Positions 10,281-19,841 of a DNA stretch of 64,000 nt are shown here, one piece after another. Position numbers and translations under genes: made by a program. The DNA comes from Rubrimonas cliftonensis (GTDB lineage: Bacteria; Pseudomonadota; Alphaproteobacteria; Rhodobacterales; Rhodobacteraceae). Position 1 is the first letter of the stretch; the number at the start of each line of letters is the position of its first letter. The DNA lies in assembly GCF_900107585.1 (NCBI RefSeq), contig NZ_FNQM01000002.1:1-64000 (forward strand), written 5' to 3'. The notes beneath the pieces were generated by a model. It saw nothing but the letters and a program-made list of their open reading frames with translations. It had not been told where the DNA came from and did no database searches.

Positions 10281-11803
10281 ATCACTGGATCATCGCGCCG
10301 ATCGTCCTGCCCGCGCTCGTCGCGCCGCTGATCGTGCTCGCGCTGCGCTACGACCTGCTGCTGCAGCGCGTCGCGTCGCTGGCCGCCTGCGCCGGGCTGC
10401 TCGGCCTTGCGGTCGGGCTGATCGCGATGGCGGGGGAGGGGCCGCCGCAGGCCTATCTGCTGGGCGACTGGCCGGCGCCCTTCGGCATCGTCCTGGTGCT
10501 CGACCGGCTGTCGGCGATGATGGTGCTGCTGACGGCGCTGCTCGGGCTCGGCGTGGCCGGCTACGCCGCCGGTTCGGGGTGGGACACGCGCGGCCGGCAC
10601 TTCCATGCGCTGCTGCAGTTCCAGCTCATGGGCCTGTGCGGCGCGTTCCTGACCGGCGACCTGTTCAACCTGTTCGTGTTCTTCGAGGTGCTGCTGATCG
10701 CCTCCTACGGGCTGATGCTGCATGGCGGCGGCGCCGCGCGGCTGAAGGCCGGCGTGCACTACATCGTCGCCAACCTCGCCGGATCTACGCTGTTCCTGTT
10801 CGCCGTCGGCGCGATCTACGCGGCGACGGGCACGCTCAACATGGCCGATCTTGCGGTGAAGGCGGGGTCCGCGACGGCCGAGAACGCCGATCTGCTGCGC
10901 GTGGGCGGGCTGCTGCTGCTGGCGGTGTTCGCGCTCAAGGCCGCGCTCGTGCCCCTGCATTTCTGGCTGCCCACCGCCTACGCCGCCGCGCCCGCGCCCT
11001 CCGCCGCGCTGTTTGCGGTCATGACCAAGGTCGGCGCCTATTCGGTCCTGCGGGTCTACACCCTGATCTTCGGGGCGGAGGCCGGCTCTTCCGCCTGGCT
11101 GGCGGCCGACTGGCTGATCCCCGCGGCGCTGGTCACGTTGGCCGTCGGCGCCGTCGGCGTGCTGGGCGCGCGGCGGCTCGGCGCGCTCGTTTGCTTCTCG
11201 GTGGTCGCCTCCATGGGCACGGTGATGGCGGGCGTGGGGCTCTTCACCGAGCGCTCGGCGGCGGCGGCGATGTTCTACATGGCGCACTCCACGCTGGCCG
11301 CGGCGGCGCTGTTCCTGATCGTGGAGCTGGTGTCGGAGCGGCGGACGCGCGGCGACCGCATCGCCCCGGCGCCGCAGATGCGCCACGGCGAGCTCGTCGG
11401 CGGGTTCTTCATGGTGGCGGCCATCGCCATGGCCGGGCTGCCGCCGCTCGGCGGCTTCCTCGGCAAGCTCATGGTGCTGGACGCCGCCCGCGCCGACCCC
11501 GCAGTCTGGTGGATCTGGGCGGTGGTGCTCACCGGGTCGCTGGTGATGGTCGTCGGCTTCGCGCGCGCCGGCTCGGTCCTCTTCTGGCGCGTCGAGGGCG
11601 AGCCGGCCGAGGGGCTTTCGAAACCTGCGAACGCGCCGCTGTGGGCGACCGGCGCGGCGCTCGCCGCGCTGGCGGCGCTGACCGTCTGGGCGGGGCCGGT
11701 CACCGGCTACATGGAGGCCGCGGCGGCGCAACTGCACGCGCCGCAGGACTATGTCGACGCCGTGCTGGGCGCCCAGACCGTCGCCGCGAGGGCCCTGCCA
11801 TGA
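10277..11803 (+). CDS. mnhD: Na+/H+ antiporter subunit D (MrpD)
   Basis: A 508-residue proton-translocating membrane subunit of the NuoM/NuoN type. Conserved helices include GLCGAFLTGDLFNLFVFFEV near residue 120 (with the helix Glu that is essential in MrpD homologues), FALKAALVPLHFWLPTAYA near residue 220, and AMAGLPPLGGFLGKLMV near residue 385. It begins with GTG, overlapping the mnhC stop, and its own stop overlaps the mnhE start (ATGA), so the operon is translationally coupled throughout. Confidence 0.95.
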   Translation: MNHWIIAPIVLPALVAPLIVLALRYDLLLQRVASLAACAGLLGLAVGLIAMAGEGPPQAYLLGDWPAPFGIVLVLDRLSAMMVLLTALLGLGVAGYAAGSGWDTRGRHFHALLQFQLMGLCGAFLTGDLFNLFVFFEVLLIASYGLMLHGGGAARLKAGVHYIVANLAGSTLFLFAVGAIYAATGTLNMADLAVKAGSATAENADLLRVGGLLLLAVFALKAALVPLHFWLPTAYAAAPAPSAALFAVMTKVGAYSVLRVYTLIFGAEAGSSAWLAADWLIPAALVTLAVGAVGVLGARRLGALVCFSVVASMGTVMAGVGLFTERSAAAAMFYMAHSTLAAAALFLIVELVSERRTRGDRIAPAPQMRHGELVGGFFMVAAIAMAGLPPLGGFLGKLMVLDAARADPAVWWIWAVVLTGSLVMVVGFARAGSVLFWRVEGEPAEGLSKPANAPLWATGAALAALAALTVWAGPVTGYMEAAAAQLHAPQDYVDAVLGAQTVAARALP

Positions 11804-12291
11804 CCGACCGCCTGTTTCCGCACCCGCGCCTGAGCGTGACGCTCATGCTGGTGTGGATGATGCTGGTGAACGAGGTCAGCCTCGGGGCGCTCGTTCTCGG
11901 GGCCGCGCTCGGGGTCGTCGTGCCGCTGCTGACGGCGCCCTACTGGCCGGGCAGACCGCGCTTGACGCGCGGCTGGGGCCTCGCGGGCTTCGTGGCGCTG
12001 GTGCTGCGCGACGTCGTCGCTGCGAACATCGCCGTCGCCCGACTCATCATCTTCCACACCAACGCGTCGCTGAGGCCCGCCTTCTTCGCCGTGCCGCTGG
12101 AGCTGCGCCAGCCCGAGGCGATCACGCTGCTTGCCGGCGCGATCACGATGACGCCCGGCACCGTCTCATGCGACCTGTCCGCGGACGGGCGGAGCCTGCT
12201 CGTCCATGTGCTCGACGCGCCGGACCCCGACGCGGTGCGCGACGAGATCAAGCTCCGCTATGAGAAACGCCTGATGGAGATCTTCCCATGA
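11800..12291 (+). CDS. mnhE: Na+/H+ antiporter subunit E (MrpE)
   Basis: A 163-residue membrane subunit with N-terminal hydrophobic helices (MLVWMMLVNEVSLGALVLGA) and a cytosolic tail. The MrpE block AITLLAGAITMTPGTVSCDL is present near residue 107, followed by LVHVLDAPDPD. The ATG at 11800 overlaps the mnhD TGA, and its stop overlaps mnhF by the same ATGA arrangement. MrpE is needed for assembly of the antiporter complex. Confidence 0.93.
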   Translation: MTDRLFPHPRLSVTLMLVWMMLVNEVSLGALVLGAALGVVVPLLTAPYWPGRPRLTRGWGLAGFVALVLRDVVAANIAVARLIIFHTNASLRPAFFAVPLELRQPEAITLLAGAITMTPGTVSCDLSADGRSLLVHVLDAPDPDAVRDEIKLRYEKRLMEIFP

Positions 12292-12557
12292 TCGAGTATG
12301 CGCTCGGCTTCGCCTACCTCGCCTTCGGCGCGGCGCTCGTGCTGAACCTCTGGCGGCTCGCGCAGGGGCCGAGCGCGGCGGACCGGATCCTCGCGCTCGA
12401 CACCATGGTGATCAACGGCATCGCGCTCGTGATCCTGATCGGCGTCAGCCAGGCGACGGCCGTCTACTTCGAGGCGGCCATGCTGCTCTCGCTGGTGGGC
12501 TTCGTCTCGACGGTGGCGCTGACGAAGTTCATCCTGCGCGGGGACGTGATCGAATGA
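12288..12557 (+). CDS. mnhF: Na+/H+ antiporter subunit F (MrpF)
   Basis: An 89-residue protein with three predicted helices. The family pattern is clear: GPSAADRILALDTMVINGIA in the middle and LLSLVGFVSTVALTKFILRG near the end. It overlaps both neighbours by ATGA. Confidence 0.92.
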   Translation: MIEYALGFAYLAFGAALVLNLWRLAQGPSAADRILALDTMVINGIALVILIGVSQATAVYFEAAMLLSLVGFVSTVALTKFILRGDVIE

Positions 12558-12958
12558 GCGGCGCGGGCGTCACGATCGTCGAGGCGCTGGCGAGCCTGCT
12601 GATCGTCATCGGAGCGGTCTTCGGGCTGGTCGGCTCCTACGGTCTGGTCAAGCTGCCCGATCTCGTCATGCGGCTGCACGCGCCGACCAAGGCCACGACG
12701 CTCGGCGTCGGCGGCGTGCTGCTCGGCGCGATGGTCCACGCCTGGGGGGTCGAGGGGCGGTCGAGCTGGCACGAGCTGCTGATCGCGCTGTTCCTGTTCG
12801 TCACCGCGCCGATCTCGGCCAACCTTATCGCGAAGGCGTGGCTGCATCGCGAGGGCGCCGACCGGCCTCTCCCGCCCACGGGGCGCGAGTGCGGCTGGGC
12901 GAACGACGACCCGCCGCCCGACGCCTCGGAAAGCGGACGGGGCGACCCGCCGCGCTGA
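12554..12958 (+). CDS. mnhG: Na+/H+ antiporter subunit G (MrpG)
   Basis: A 134-residue last subunit with three hydrophobic segments. MrpG hallmarks are GSYGLVKLPDLVMRLHAPTK near residue 33, and FLFVTAPISANLIAKAWLHR near residue 82. A hydrophilic acidic tail of about 30 residues makes it slightly longer than many homologues. It completes an AB-C-D-E-F-G set, so the complex is encoded in full. The next gene is convergent. Confidence 0.92.
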   Translation: MSGAGVTIVEALASLLIVIGAVFGLVGSYGLVKLPDLVMRLHAPTKATTLGVGGVLLGAMVHAWGVEGRSSWHELLIALFLFVTAPISANLIAKAWLHREGADRPLPPTGRECGWANDDPPPDASESGRGDPPR

Positions 12959-12986
12959 CGCCGCCGCAGGCCCTGGCGTCTGATGA

Positions 12987-13014
12987 GGGCCGCGTCAGGA
13001 GGGCCGCGTCAGGA
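12987..13014. repeat. 14-bp tandem duplication at the ATPase stop codon
   Basis: GGGCCGCGTCAGGA occurs twice, head to tail, at 12987-13000 and 13001-13014, followed by a partial GGGGCC. The TGA of the neighbouring minus-strand ATPase (12995-12997) lies inside the left copy. A 14-bp duplication shifts the frame, so this event probably reset the protein's C-terminus by a few residues. Confidence 0.8.
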
Positions 13015-15610
13015 GGGGCCCTAGTCTGATCTGCTTCTCGATCTCGACGATGGCGAAGAACGCCGCGCCGACCCCGACGATGACGAGCCCATCCGCCAAC
13101 GGCACCGGCCGCGTGCCGAGCAGCGCCTGCAGCGGCGGCAGATAGGTCACCGCGAACTGCGCCGCGACGACCGTCGCGACCACGGCCCAGACGACCGGCG
13201 TCGCCCGCAGGGCGCGCCATGTCAGCGAGGTTCCGTGCATGTTGCGGATGACGAACAGGTTGAACACCTCCAGCACGACCAGCGTGTTCATCGCCATCGT
13301 CTGTGCGAGCGCCAGCGAATGCCCCCGGTCGATCGCATGGCTGAAGACGCCGAACACCGCGGCGATGAACAGCGCCGTCACGAACGCGACGCGCCAGACG
13401 AGTTCCGCCGAGAGCAGCGGCGCGTCGCGCCGGCGCGGCGGTCGGGCCATCGCGTCCGGCTCGCTCGGCTCGAACGCGAGCGCCACGCCCAGCGTGACCG
13501 CGGTGATGAGGTTGATCCACAGGATCTGCACCGCCGTCACCGGCAGCGCCAGCCCCGCCAGCAGCGCGAGCACCACCACCAGCGACTCGCCCGCATTGGT
13601 CGGCAGCGTCCAGCTGATCACCTTCCGAAGATTGTCGTAGACCGTCCGCCCCTCCCGCACGGCCGCGGCGATGGTGGCGAAATTGTCGTCGGCGAGCACC
13701 AGATCCGCAGCCTCCTTCGCCGCCTCGGACCCCTTCAGCCCCATCGCAACGCCCGCGTCGGCCCGTTTCAGCGCCGGCGCGTCGTTCACGCCGTCGCCGG
13801 TCATGGCGACAGAGAGGCCGTTGGACTGCAGCGCCGCGACGAGGCGCAGCTTGTGCTCCGGGCTGGTGCGGGCGAACACGTCCACGCCCGCGACCTGAAG
13901 GGCCAGCGCGGCGTCGTCGAGCCGGTCGATGTCGGCGCCGGTCATCACGCGGGCGGGGTTCTCCAGCCCGATCTGTGCGGCGATGGCGGCGGCGGTGCCG
14001 GCATGGTCGCCGGTGATCATCTTGACGCGGACGCCCGCCGCCCGGCACTCCGCGATCGCCGCGACCGCCTCGGGCCGCGGCGGATCGATCAGGCCGACGA
14101 GGCCGAGAAAGACCATCCCGCCCTCCAGCGCCGCCTCGTCGATCCGCGGGCCGGGCTGGGCGCGCTCCGCCAGCGCCAGCACCCGCAGCCCCCGGCGCGC
14201 CATCGCCTCCGCGCGCGCCGTCCACGCGGCGTGGTCGGTGTCGGGGCACATGCCGAGCACGCGCTCGGGCGCGCCCTTGAGCCGAACGACGCGGCCCTCC
14301 TCGCCGTCGGTCAGCACCGCCATGAACCGGTGGCGGCTGTCGAAGGGCACGGCGTCGATGCGCCGGGCCGTGATTTCCGGCGAGACCTTGGCGGCGAACG
14401 CCCTGAGCGCGCCCTCCATCGGGTCGCCCTCGACGGTCCAGACGCCGTCGCGAAGCCGCAGCGCCGCATCGTTGCAGAGCGCCGCCGCCGCGCTCAGCCG
14501 CGCCAGGTCTCCGGCGGGCGTCACGGCCCCCTCCGGCGCGTAGCCTTCACCCGAGACCTCGAAGGCCCCCTCCGGCGTCTCGACCGCCGCGACGACCATC
14601 TCGTTGCGGGTCAGGGTGCCGGTCTTGTCGGTGCAGATGACCGAGACCGAGCCGATCGCCTCGATCGCGGGCAGTCGGCGGACGATCGCGTTGCGCCGCG
14701 CCATCGCCTGCACCCCGATGGCGAGCGTGATGGTCATGACCGCGGGCAGCCCCTCGGGGATCGCGGCGACCGCCACCCCGACCACCACCATGAAGATCTC
14801 GCCGAAATCCCGGTGGTCGACGAAATGCCCGTAGATCAGCAGCAGCGCCGATACGGCAAGGATCAGCAGCGACAGCCAGCGCGCGAAATGGTCCATCTGC
14901 GCGACCAGCGGCGTCGAGAGCGTCTCGACCCCCGCGAGCAGGCCGCCGATGCGGCCGATCTCGGTCGTCTCGCCAGTCGCCGTCACCAGCCCGCGGGCCG
15001 TCCCCTGTGTGACGAGCGTGCCCGACCAGAGCATCGAGCGCCGGTCGCCGAGCGGCGCGTCCGCCGCGACCGGCTCGGGGGTCTTGTCGACCGGGACGGA
15101 CTCGCCGGTCAGGATGGCCTCCTGCGCCGCGAGGCCGCGCGCCTCCAGGATGCGCAGGTCGGCCGGCGCCTTGTCGCCCGCCTCCAGCAGCACGACGTCG
15201 CCGGGCACGAGATCGGCGCCGTCCACGCTGGCGCGGGCGCCGTCGCGCAGCGTCGCCGCCCGCGGCGCCAGCATGCCGCGGATCGCGGCCATCGCCGCCT
15301 CCGCCTTGCCTTCCTGGACGAACCCGATGACGGCGTTGGCGAGCACCACGGCGATGATCACGCCCATGTCCACCCAGTGCTGCAGCGTCGCCGTGACCGC
15401 GGCCGCCCCGAGCAGGACGTAGATGAGCACGTTGTCGAACTGCGCGAGAAAGCGGCGCGCGGGCCCGCGGGTCCGCGTTTCCGGCAGTCGGTTGGGGCCG
15501 AGCGCGTCGAGACGGCGCGCGGCCTCGGCGCTGGTCAGGCCCGAGGGCGCGGCGTCGAGCGCCGCCAGGCAGTCTTCGGGCGTGCGGCTGTGCGCATCGG
15601 TCAGATGCAT
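12995..15610 (-). CDS. P2-type cation-transporting ATPase
   Basis: An 871-residue P-type ATPase of the SERCA/PMA-like HAD-IC group. It has an N-terminal cation-ATPase domain, the actuator loop [10 protein letters not shown], the M4 motif [11 protein letters not shown], the phosphorylation site [13 protein letters not shown] near residue 327, and the hinge [16 protein letters not shown]. About ten membrane segments are expected. In M6 the sequence is [17 protein letters not shown], so the Asp that in SERCA ligates both Ca2+ ions is Ala; the ion is therefore uncertain (Na+, K+, H+ or an altered Ca2+ site). The ATG at 15610 has AAGGA about 8 nt upstream; the longer frame to 15844 is low-complexity. 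It is convergent with the Na+/H+ antiporter operon. Confidence 0.88.
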   Translation of the reverse strand: MHLTDAHSRTPEDCLAALDAAPSGLTSAEAARRLDALGPNRLPETRTRGPARRFLAQFDNVLIYVLLGAAAVTATLQHWVDMGVIIAVVLANAVIGFVQEGKAEAAMAAIRGMLAPRAATLRDGARASVDGADLVPGDVVLLEAGDKAPADLRILEARGLAAQEAILTGESVPVDKTPEPVAADAPLGDRRSMLWSGTLVTQGTARGLVTATGETTEIGRIGGLLAGVETLSTPLVAQMDHFARWLSLLILAVSALLLIYGHFVDHRDFGEIFMVVVGVAVAAIPEGLPAVMTITLAIGVQAMARRNAIVRRLPAIEAIGSVSVICTDKTGTLTRNEMVVAAVETPEGAFEVSGEGYAPEGAVTPAGDLARLSAAAALCNDAALRLRDGVWTVEGDPMEGALRAFAAKVSPEITARRIDAVPFDSRHRFMAVLTDGEEGRVVRLKGAPERVLGMCPDTDHAAWTARAEAMARRGLRVLALAERAQPGPRIDEAALEGGMVFLGLVGLIDPPRPEAVAAIAECRAAGVRVKMITGDHAGTAAAIAAQIGLENPARVMTGADIDRLDDAALALQVAGVDVFARTSPEHKLRLVAALQSNGLSVAMTGDGVNDAPALKRADAGVAMGLKGSEAAKEAADLVLADDNFATIAAAVREGRTVYDNLRKVISWTLPTNAGESLVVVLALLAGLALPVTAVQILWINLITAVTLGVALAFEPSEPDAMARPPRRRDAPLLSAELVWRVAFVTALFIAAVFGVFSHAIDRGHSLALAQTMAMNTLVVLEVFNLFVIRNMHGTSLTWRALRATPVVWAVVATVVAAQFAVTYLPPLQALLGTRPVPLADGLVIVGVGAAFFAIVEIEKQIRLGPLLTRPS

Positions 15611-15996
15611 GGGCTGCCATCCTTCGTCCGCGGCCTGTCCGGTCGCGGCGCGGCCCGTCGCGGGGGACGACCGCGCCTCGCGCGCAACACAAGGTGGAAT
15701 CGCCCCGCGTCGCAAGCGCCGCGCCGGGCGTGCGGCGACATGTTCCGGCGGCGGCGCCCCAGGCGGCGGGCAGGCCCCGCCGGACCCGCACGCCCGCGGT
15801 CTTGCGGGGACGCGCCTGCTCCGCCGCGACGCCGCGCCGGTCATGAATGCGGCGGGCCGTCGGGCGGGCGAGTAGCAGGGGGCGGAGGGGCCGGCGGGGC
15901 GTTCGTCGCCATGACGCCGCCCCTCCAGGCCCGTGCTTCCCGGACCTGCGCTTCTCAGGTCACGCTTTTCAGGCTACGCTTCCCAGCCTATGCTTC
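15611..15996. other. Gap between the FAH-family and ATPase genes
   Basis: About 385 bp without a credible gene; the forward and reverse frames that cross it have no family motifs and are very rich in Arg, Ala, Pro and Gly. The right end is occupied by degenerate 14-bp repeats described separately. The rest should hold the ATPase promoter, but no clear -35/-10 pair is evident. Confidence 0.6.
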
Positions 15997-15999
15997 TCA
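15928..15999. repeat. Five degenerate 14-bp tandem repeats starting at a stop codon
   Basis: On the minus strand five consecutive units follow the consensus TGRGAAGCGYRGSC: 15986-15999, 15972-15985, 15958-15971, 15944-15957 and an irregular last unit at 15928-15943. The first three letters of the first unit are the TGA stop of the FAH-family gene. Units differ at 2-5 positions, so the array is not recent. It has no obvious dyad and no terminator T-run. The function is unknown. Confidence 0.8.
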
Positions 16000-16761
16000 A
16001 GCTGCCGCCATCGTCACCGGCAGGTCGCCGATTCCGTCGATGACCACCGTCACCGCGTCGCCGGCCTTGACGGGCCGCGCGCCCAGCGAGGTGCCGCAGG
16101 CGATCACGTCGCCGGGCATGAGCGTGACGTCGCGCGACAGTCGCGAGACGATCTCGGCGGGGCCCATGAACATGTCCGACGCGGCGTAGCTCTGCCGTTC
16201 GCGTCCGCCCACCATCACCTTCACCGTCAGCTCCCGCCAGTCGAGCCCGGTCGCGACGACCGGGCCGATCACGCCGAACCCGTCATAGCCCTTGGCCCGG
16301 GTCCATTGCGGGAAGCTCGGCTCGGCGGTGAGTATCTCCAGCGCCGTGAAGTCGTTGACGCAGGTGTAGCCGAGGATCGCCGCCGCGGCCTCCGCCTCGG
16401 TCGCGTCCCGGCAGGGCGCGCCGATCACCACCCCGAGCTCGCCCTCGAAGAGCACGCGCCCGACGCCCTCCGGGATGACCACAGTCGCCCCCGGCCCCGC
16501 CAGCGACGTGGCGGGTTTCAGAAACCAAAGCGGATGATCGGGCCGGCTCAGCCCGTTCTTCTCGGCCGCGGCGGCGAAATTGTTCCACAGCCCGATGAAC
16601 TTGCCCGGCTCGCAGGGCGGCAGCAGCGTCGCGCCCGCCAGCGGCTCGTCCGGCCCCGCAGCCTCCGTCGAGCCCAGCCTTGCGCGCGGCGAGAGCGCGC
16701 CGTCGCCCAGAACCCCGGTCAGAATGCGGCCGTCTTCCGTGCGAATGCGAGCGAACTGCAT
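15997..16761 (-). CDS. Fumarylacetoacetate hydrolase (FAH) family protein
   Basis: A 254-residue enzyme of the FAH superfamily, which cleaves or isomerises C-C bonds in keto acids using a divalent metal. The metal ligands are visible: the Glu pair in RVLFEGELGVVIG near residue 105 and Asp in GYTCVNDFTALE near residue 138. KFIGLWNNFAAAAEKN and WFLKPATSLAGPG precede them. It resembles HpcE-like 2-hydroxyhepta-2,4-diene-1,7-dioate isomerases and acylpyruvases, but no aromatic catabolism genes are nearby, so the substrate is open. The C-terminus ends in three Ala at the first unit of a 14-bp repeat array. Confidence 0.88.
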   Translation of the reverse strand: MQFARIRTEDGRILTGVLGDGALSPRARLGSTEAAGPDEPLAGATLLPPCEPGKFIGLWNNFAAAAEKNGLSRPDHPLWFLKPATSLAGPGATVVIPEGVGRVLFEGELGVVIGAPCRDATEAEAAAAILGYTCVNDFTALEILTAEPSFPQWTRAKGYDGFGVIGPVVATGLDWRELTVKVMVGGRERQSYAASDMFMGPAEIVSRLSRDVTLMPGDVIACGTSLGARPVKAGDAVTVVIDGIGDLPVTMAAA

Positions 16762-16906
16762 GACGTGTTCCTGGCGTTGGGCGCCGGCGTGCGATTGCGG
16801 GGGCGCGCGGCTGGCGGGGGGAGGCCTGAACGCAGACTGTCCCGCCCCGCGCGCCCGTTGGCAACCCGCCCTGCCGCGCCGGCTTCTGGCGGCTGGGCGC
16901 CCGGCG

Positions 16907-19087
16907 CTATTGCGCCGCGCGCGCTTCGGTCAGGCGCGGCGCGTCCTGCGCGCCGGCGCGGCCGCGGCCCGAGAGGCTGGGATGCTCCATGAAGAAGGCG
17001 TGCGCGTTGAACGCCTTATCCCCCTCGGGCGGCTGCGCGCGGGTGAAACTGCCGTCCCCGGCCAGCACCCAGCTCTGCGCCTCGTCGCGCAGGTTCGCCG
17101 CCATCACCTGCTCGATGATCTGGGCGTGGACGGTCGGGTTGAAGATCGGCACCAGCGTCTCGACGCGGCGGTTGAGGTTGCGGTCCATCCAGTCCGCCGA
17201 GGAGATGTAGACCTTCGCGGCCCGTCCCGGCAGGCCCTGCCCGTCGCCGAAGCATACGATGCGCGAGTGCTCCAGGAACCGCCCGATCAGCGACTTGACG
17301 CGGATGTTCTCGCTCAGCCCCTTCACGCCGGGCCGCACGCCGCAGATGCCGCGCACCACCATGTCGATGCGCACGCCGGCCTGGCTGGCGGCATAGAGCG
17401 CGTCGATCACCTCCGGCTCGGTGACGGAGTTCATCTTGGCCCAGACCTGCGCCGGGCGCCCCGCCCGCGCGTGGCCGGCCTCGCGCTCCAGCCCCTCGAT
17501 CAGCGTCTTCTTGAGCGTCAGCGGCGCGGCGGCGAGCGCCTCCAGCCCGGTCGGCTCGGCGTAGCCGGTGACGTAGTTGAACAGCTTGGCGGCGTCTCGC
17601 CCCAGCGTGGCGTCGCAGGTGAAGAGCGACAGGTCGGTGTAGATGTTGGCCGTGATCGGATGGTAGTTGCCGGTCCCGAAATGGCTGTAGGTCACAAGCC
17701 TGCCGGCCTCGCGCCGCACCACGACCGAGATTTTCGCGTGCGTCTTCAGGTCGATGAAGCCGTAGACGACCTGCGCGCCGGCGCGTTCGAGCTGGCGCGC
17801 CTGGCGGATGTTGGCGGCCTCGTCGAAGCGGGCCTTCAGCTCAACCAGCGCCGTGACCGACTTGCCGTCCTCGGCCGCCTCGCACAGCGCCGCGACGATG
17901 GGGGAGTTGCGCGAGGTGCGGTAGAGCGTCTGCTTGATCGCCACCACGTCGGGGTCGTGCGCGGCCTGCTGGAGGAACTGCACCACGATGTCGAAGGACT
18001 CGTAAGGGTGGTGCAGCAGCATGTCCTTCTGGCGGATCGCCGCGAAGATGTCGCCCTCATGGTCCTTCACCCGCTCCGGCAGGCGGGGCGCATAGGGGGC
18101 CCAGCGCATCTCGGGCCGGTCTGAAATGACGATCTCATCCAGCGCCTTGACGCCGATCAGGCCCTCCAGCTCGATCACCTCGTCGCGGCCCACGCCCATC
18201 TCGCGGGCGATCTTGGCCTTGAGCTGCGCCGGCGCGTCGGCGGTGATGGTCAGGCGGATGGCGTCGCCCTTGCGGCGGCGCTTGAGCGCGGTCTCGAACT
18301 CGCGCACGAGATCCTCGCTCTCCTCCTCCACCATCATGTCGCTGTCGCGCAGCACGCGGAACACCGCCCGGCCGGTCACGCGGTAGCCCGGGAAAAGCCG
18401 GTCGAGGAACAGTCCGAGCAGGTCCTCCAGCCGCAGGAAGCGGATGGCGTCGCCGCGGTCGGGCAGGCGGACGAAGCGCTCGACCTGGGGCGGGATCGGC
18501 AGCAGCGCGTCGAGCTCCCCGCCGTCGCCGGCGCGCTCCAGCGAGAGCGCCAGCGCGAAGCCGCCATTGGCGATGAAGGGGAAGGGGTGGGCGGGGTCGA
18601 TGGCCAGCGGCGTGACCACCGGGAACACCTGATCGACGAAGTACTGCTCGACGAAGCCGCGCTCGGCGTCGGTCAGCGTGTCGGGTTCGGCGACATGCAT
18701 TCCGCGCGCGGCGAGCTCCTCTCGCAGCGCCGCCCAGACGCGCTGCTGCGCCTGCATCAGCGCGCGCGCGCCGGCGTCGATCTCGGCGAGCTGCTGGGCG
18801 GGGGTCAGGCCGTCGTCGGAGGGCTTCTCCACGCCCGCGCGCACCTGCGCCCGCAGCCCGGCGACGCGCACGGCGTAGAACTCGTCGAGGTTGTTGCCGG
18901 AAATGGAGAGGAACCGCACCCGCTCCAGCAGGGGATGGCTGACGTTCTCGGCCTCCTCCATCACGCGCCAGTTGAAGGCCAGCCACGAGACCTCGCGGTT
19001 GAAGAAGCGCGCCGGCGCCGCGAGGTCGAAGTCGGGCTCGGCCGCGGCGGCGGGGTCGACCGTGGTGTTGAGAAAGTCGGCGCGCAT
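16907..19087 (-). CDS. ppk1: Polyphosphate kinase 1
   Basis: A 726-residue enzyme that reversibly polymerises the gamma-phosphate of ATP into polyphosphate. It starts with the PPK N domain ([19 protein letters not shown], then [20 protein letters not shown]), followed by the head domain and two PLD-like catalytic domains. The autophosphorylated His region [12 protein letters not shown] lies near residue 475, and [15 protein letters not shown] near residue 630. I chose the ATG at 19087 because GGAGA lies 7 nt upstream; the frame extends 12 codons further without support. The next gene downstream in the same direction is an FAH-family gene 145 nt away; hda lies upstream. Confidence 0.95.
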   Translation of the reverse strand: MRADFLNTTVDPAAAAEPDFDLAAPARFFNREVSWLAFNWRVMEEAENVSHPLLERVRFLSISGNNLDEFYAVRVAGLRAQVRAGVEKPSDDGLTPAQQLAEIDAGARALMQAQQRVWAALREELAARGMHVAEPDTLTDAERGFVEQYFVDQVFPVVTPLAIDPAHPFPFIANGGFALALSLERAGDGGELDALLPIPPQVERFVRLPDRGDAIRFLRLEDLLGLFLDRLFPGYRVTGRAVFRVLRDSDMMVEEESEDLVREFETALKRRRKGDAIRLTITADAPAQLKAKIAREMGVGRDEVIELEGLIGVKALDEIVISDRPEMRWAPYAPRLPERVKDHEGDIFAAIRQKDMLLHHPYESFDIVVQFLQQAAHDPDVVAIKQTLYRTSRNSPIVAALCEAAEDGKSVTALVELKARFDEAANIRQARQLERAGAQVVYGFIDLKTHAKISVVVRREAGRLVTYSHFGTGNYHPITANIYTDLSLFTCDATLGRDAAKLFNYVTGYAEPTGLEALAAAPLTLKKTLIEGLEREAGHARAGRPAQVWAKMNSVTEPEVIDALYAASQAGVRIDMVVRGICGVRPGVKGLSENIRVKSLIGRFLEHSRIVCFGDGQGLPGRAAKVYISSADWMDRNLNRRVETLVPIFNPTVHAQIIEQVMAANLRDEAQSWVLAGDGSFTRAQPPEGDKAFNAHAFFMEHPSLSGRGRAGAQDAPRLTEARAAQ

Positions 19088-19166
19088 GGGTCGGTCTCCG
19101 CAGGCTGTGTCGCAGGATCGCACTATCGTCGAAGGGCGGCGCGGGCGCGACGGGACGTCTCGCCGC

Positions 19167-19841
19167 TCAGCCGATCAGTTCGGCCGCGAGACGGCGGGTG
19201 ATGGGCCGTCGCGCGGCCAGCGACGCCGCGTCGAGCCGCGCCACGATCTCCGCGGCGGCGGCGAAGCTGCGCTCGATCCGCGCCGCGAGAAACGCCGGCA
19301 GGCCCGGCTCCACCAGCAGCCGCCGGTCGTCGAAGCCCTTGGCCAGCACGGCCTCGAGCAGCGCGTCGTCCGGCGGATGCAGCCGCGCCGCCGTGGTCGC
19401 CGAGAGGCGCGACACGAGGTCGGCCAGCCGCGTCGGCCAGCGCGCCGGCGGCTCGCGGCCGGTCAGCAGCAGCGGCGCGCCATGGGCCTCGGCCAGATTG
19501 ACCAGATGAAAGAGCGCGGGCTCCGCCGCCTGCGGCAGCCGGTCGGCGTCCTCGACCGCCAGCGCGCCGCGCGCCACGAGGCGGGGCGCGTCAGCTTCCG
19601 CCAGCCTCGCCGCCGCCACGATCTCCGCGCCGGACGAGGCGGCGAAGACATGGGCGAGATGGGTCTTGCCCGCGCCCGCCGGCCCGCAGATCGCAAGCCG
19701 CGGCCGCGGCCAGTCGCGCCAGCGCTCCACCAGCGCCAGCGCCTCGGCGTTGGCTGGACTGGCGATGAAGTCCTCGCGCCCCATGGCGTGCCGCGACGCC
19801 GCCGGCAGCGACAGGGGAAGCTGGCCGGCGGCCTCGGTCAT
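19167..19841 (-). CDS. hda: Hda/HdaA-like DnaA regulatory AAA+ protein
   Basis: A 224-residue DnaA-related AAA+ protein predicted to promote hydrolysis of DnaA-bound ATP after replication starts. Near the N-terminus QLPLSLP fits the QL[SP]LPL-type motif that binds the beta sliding clamp. Walker A is [12 protein letters not shown] near residue 53, and the region [11 protein letters not shown] supplies Walker B. DnaA domain IV is absent, as expected for Hda. It overlaps the upstream AI-2E transporter gene by ATGA, and the set ppk-hda-AI-2E is a conserved alphaproteobacterial arrangement. Confidence 0.88.
   Translation of the reverse strand: MTEAAGQLPLSLPAASRHAMGREDFIASPANAEALALVERWRDWPRPRLAICGPAGAGKTHLAHVFAASSGAEIVAAARLAEADAPRLVARGALAVEDADRLPQAAEPALFHLVNLAEAHGAPLLLTGREPPARWPTRLADLVSRLSATTAARLHPPDDALLEAVLAKGFDDRRLLVEPGLPAFLAARIERSFAAAAEIVARLDAASLAARRPITRRLAAELIG

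Noticed and set aside
12995-16189. Very long open frames opposite the P-type ATPase gene (up to 984 codons)
   Set aside because: They are rich in Arg, His, Gln and Asp with no motifs, and lie opposite a well-supported ATPase; they are the usual antisense shadows of GC-rich codon use.
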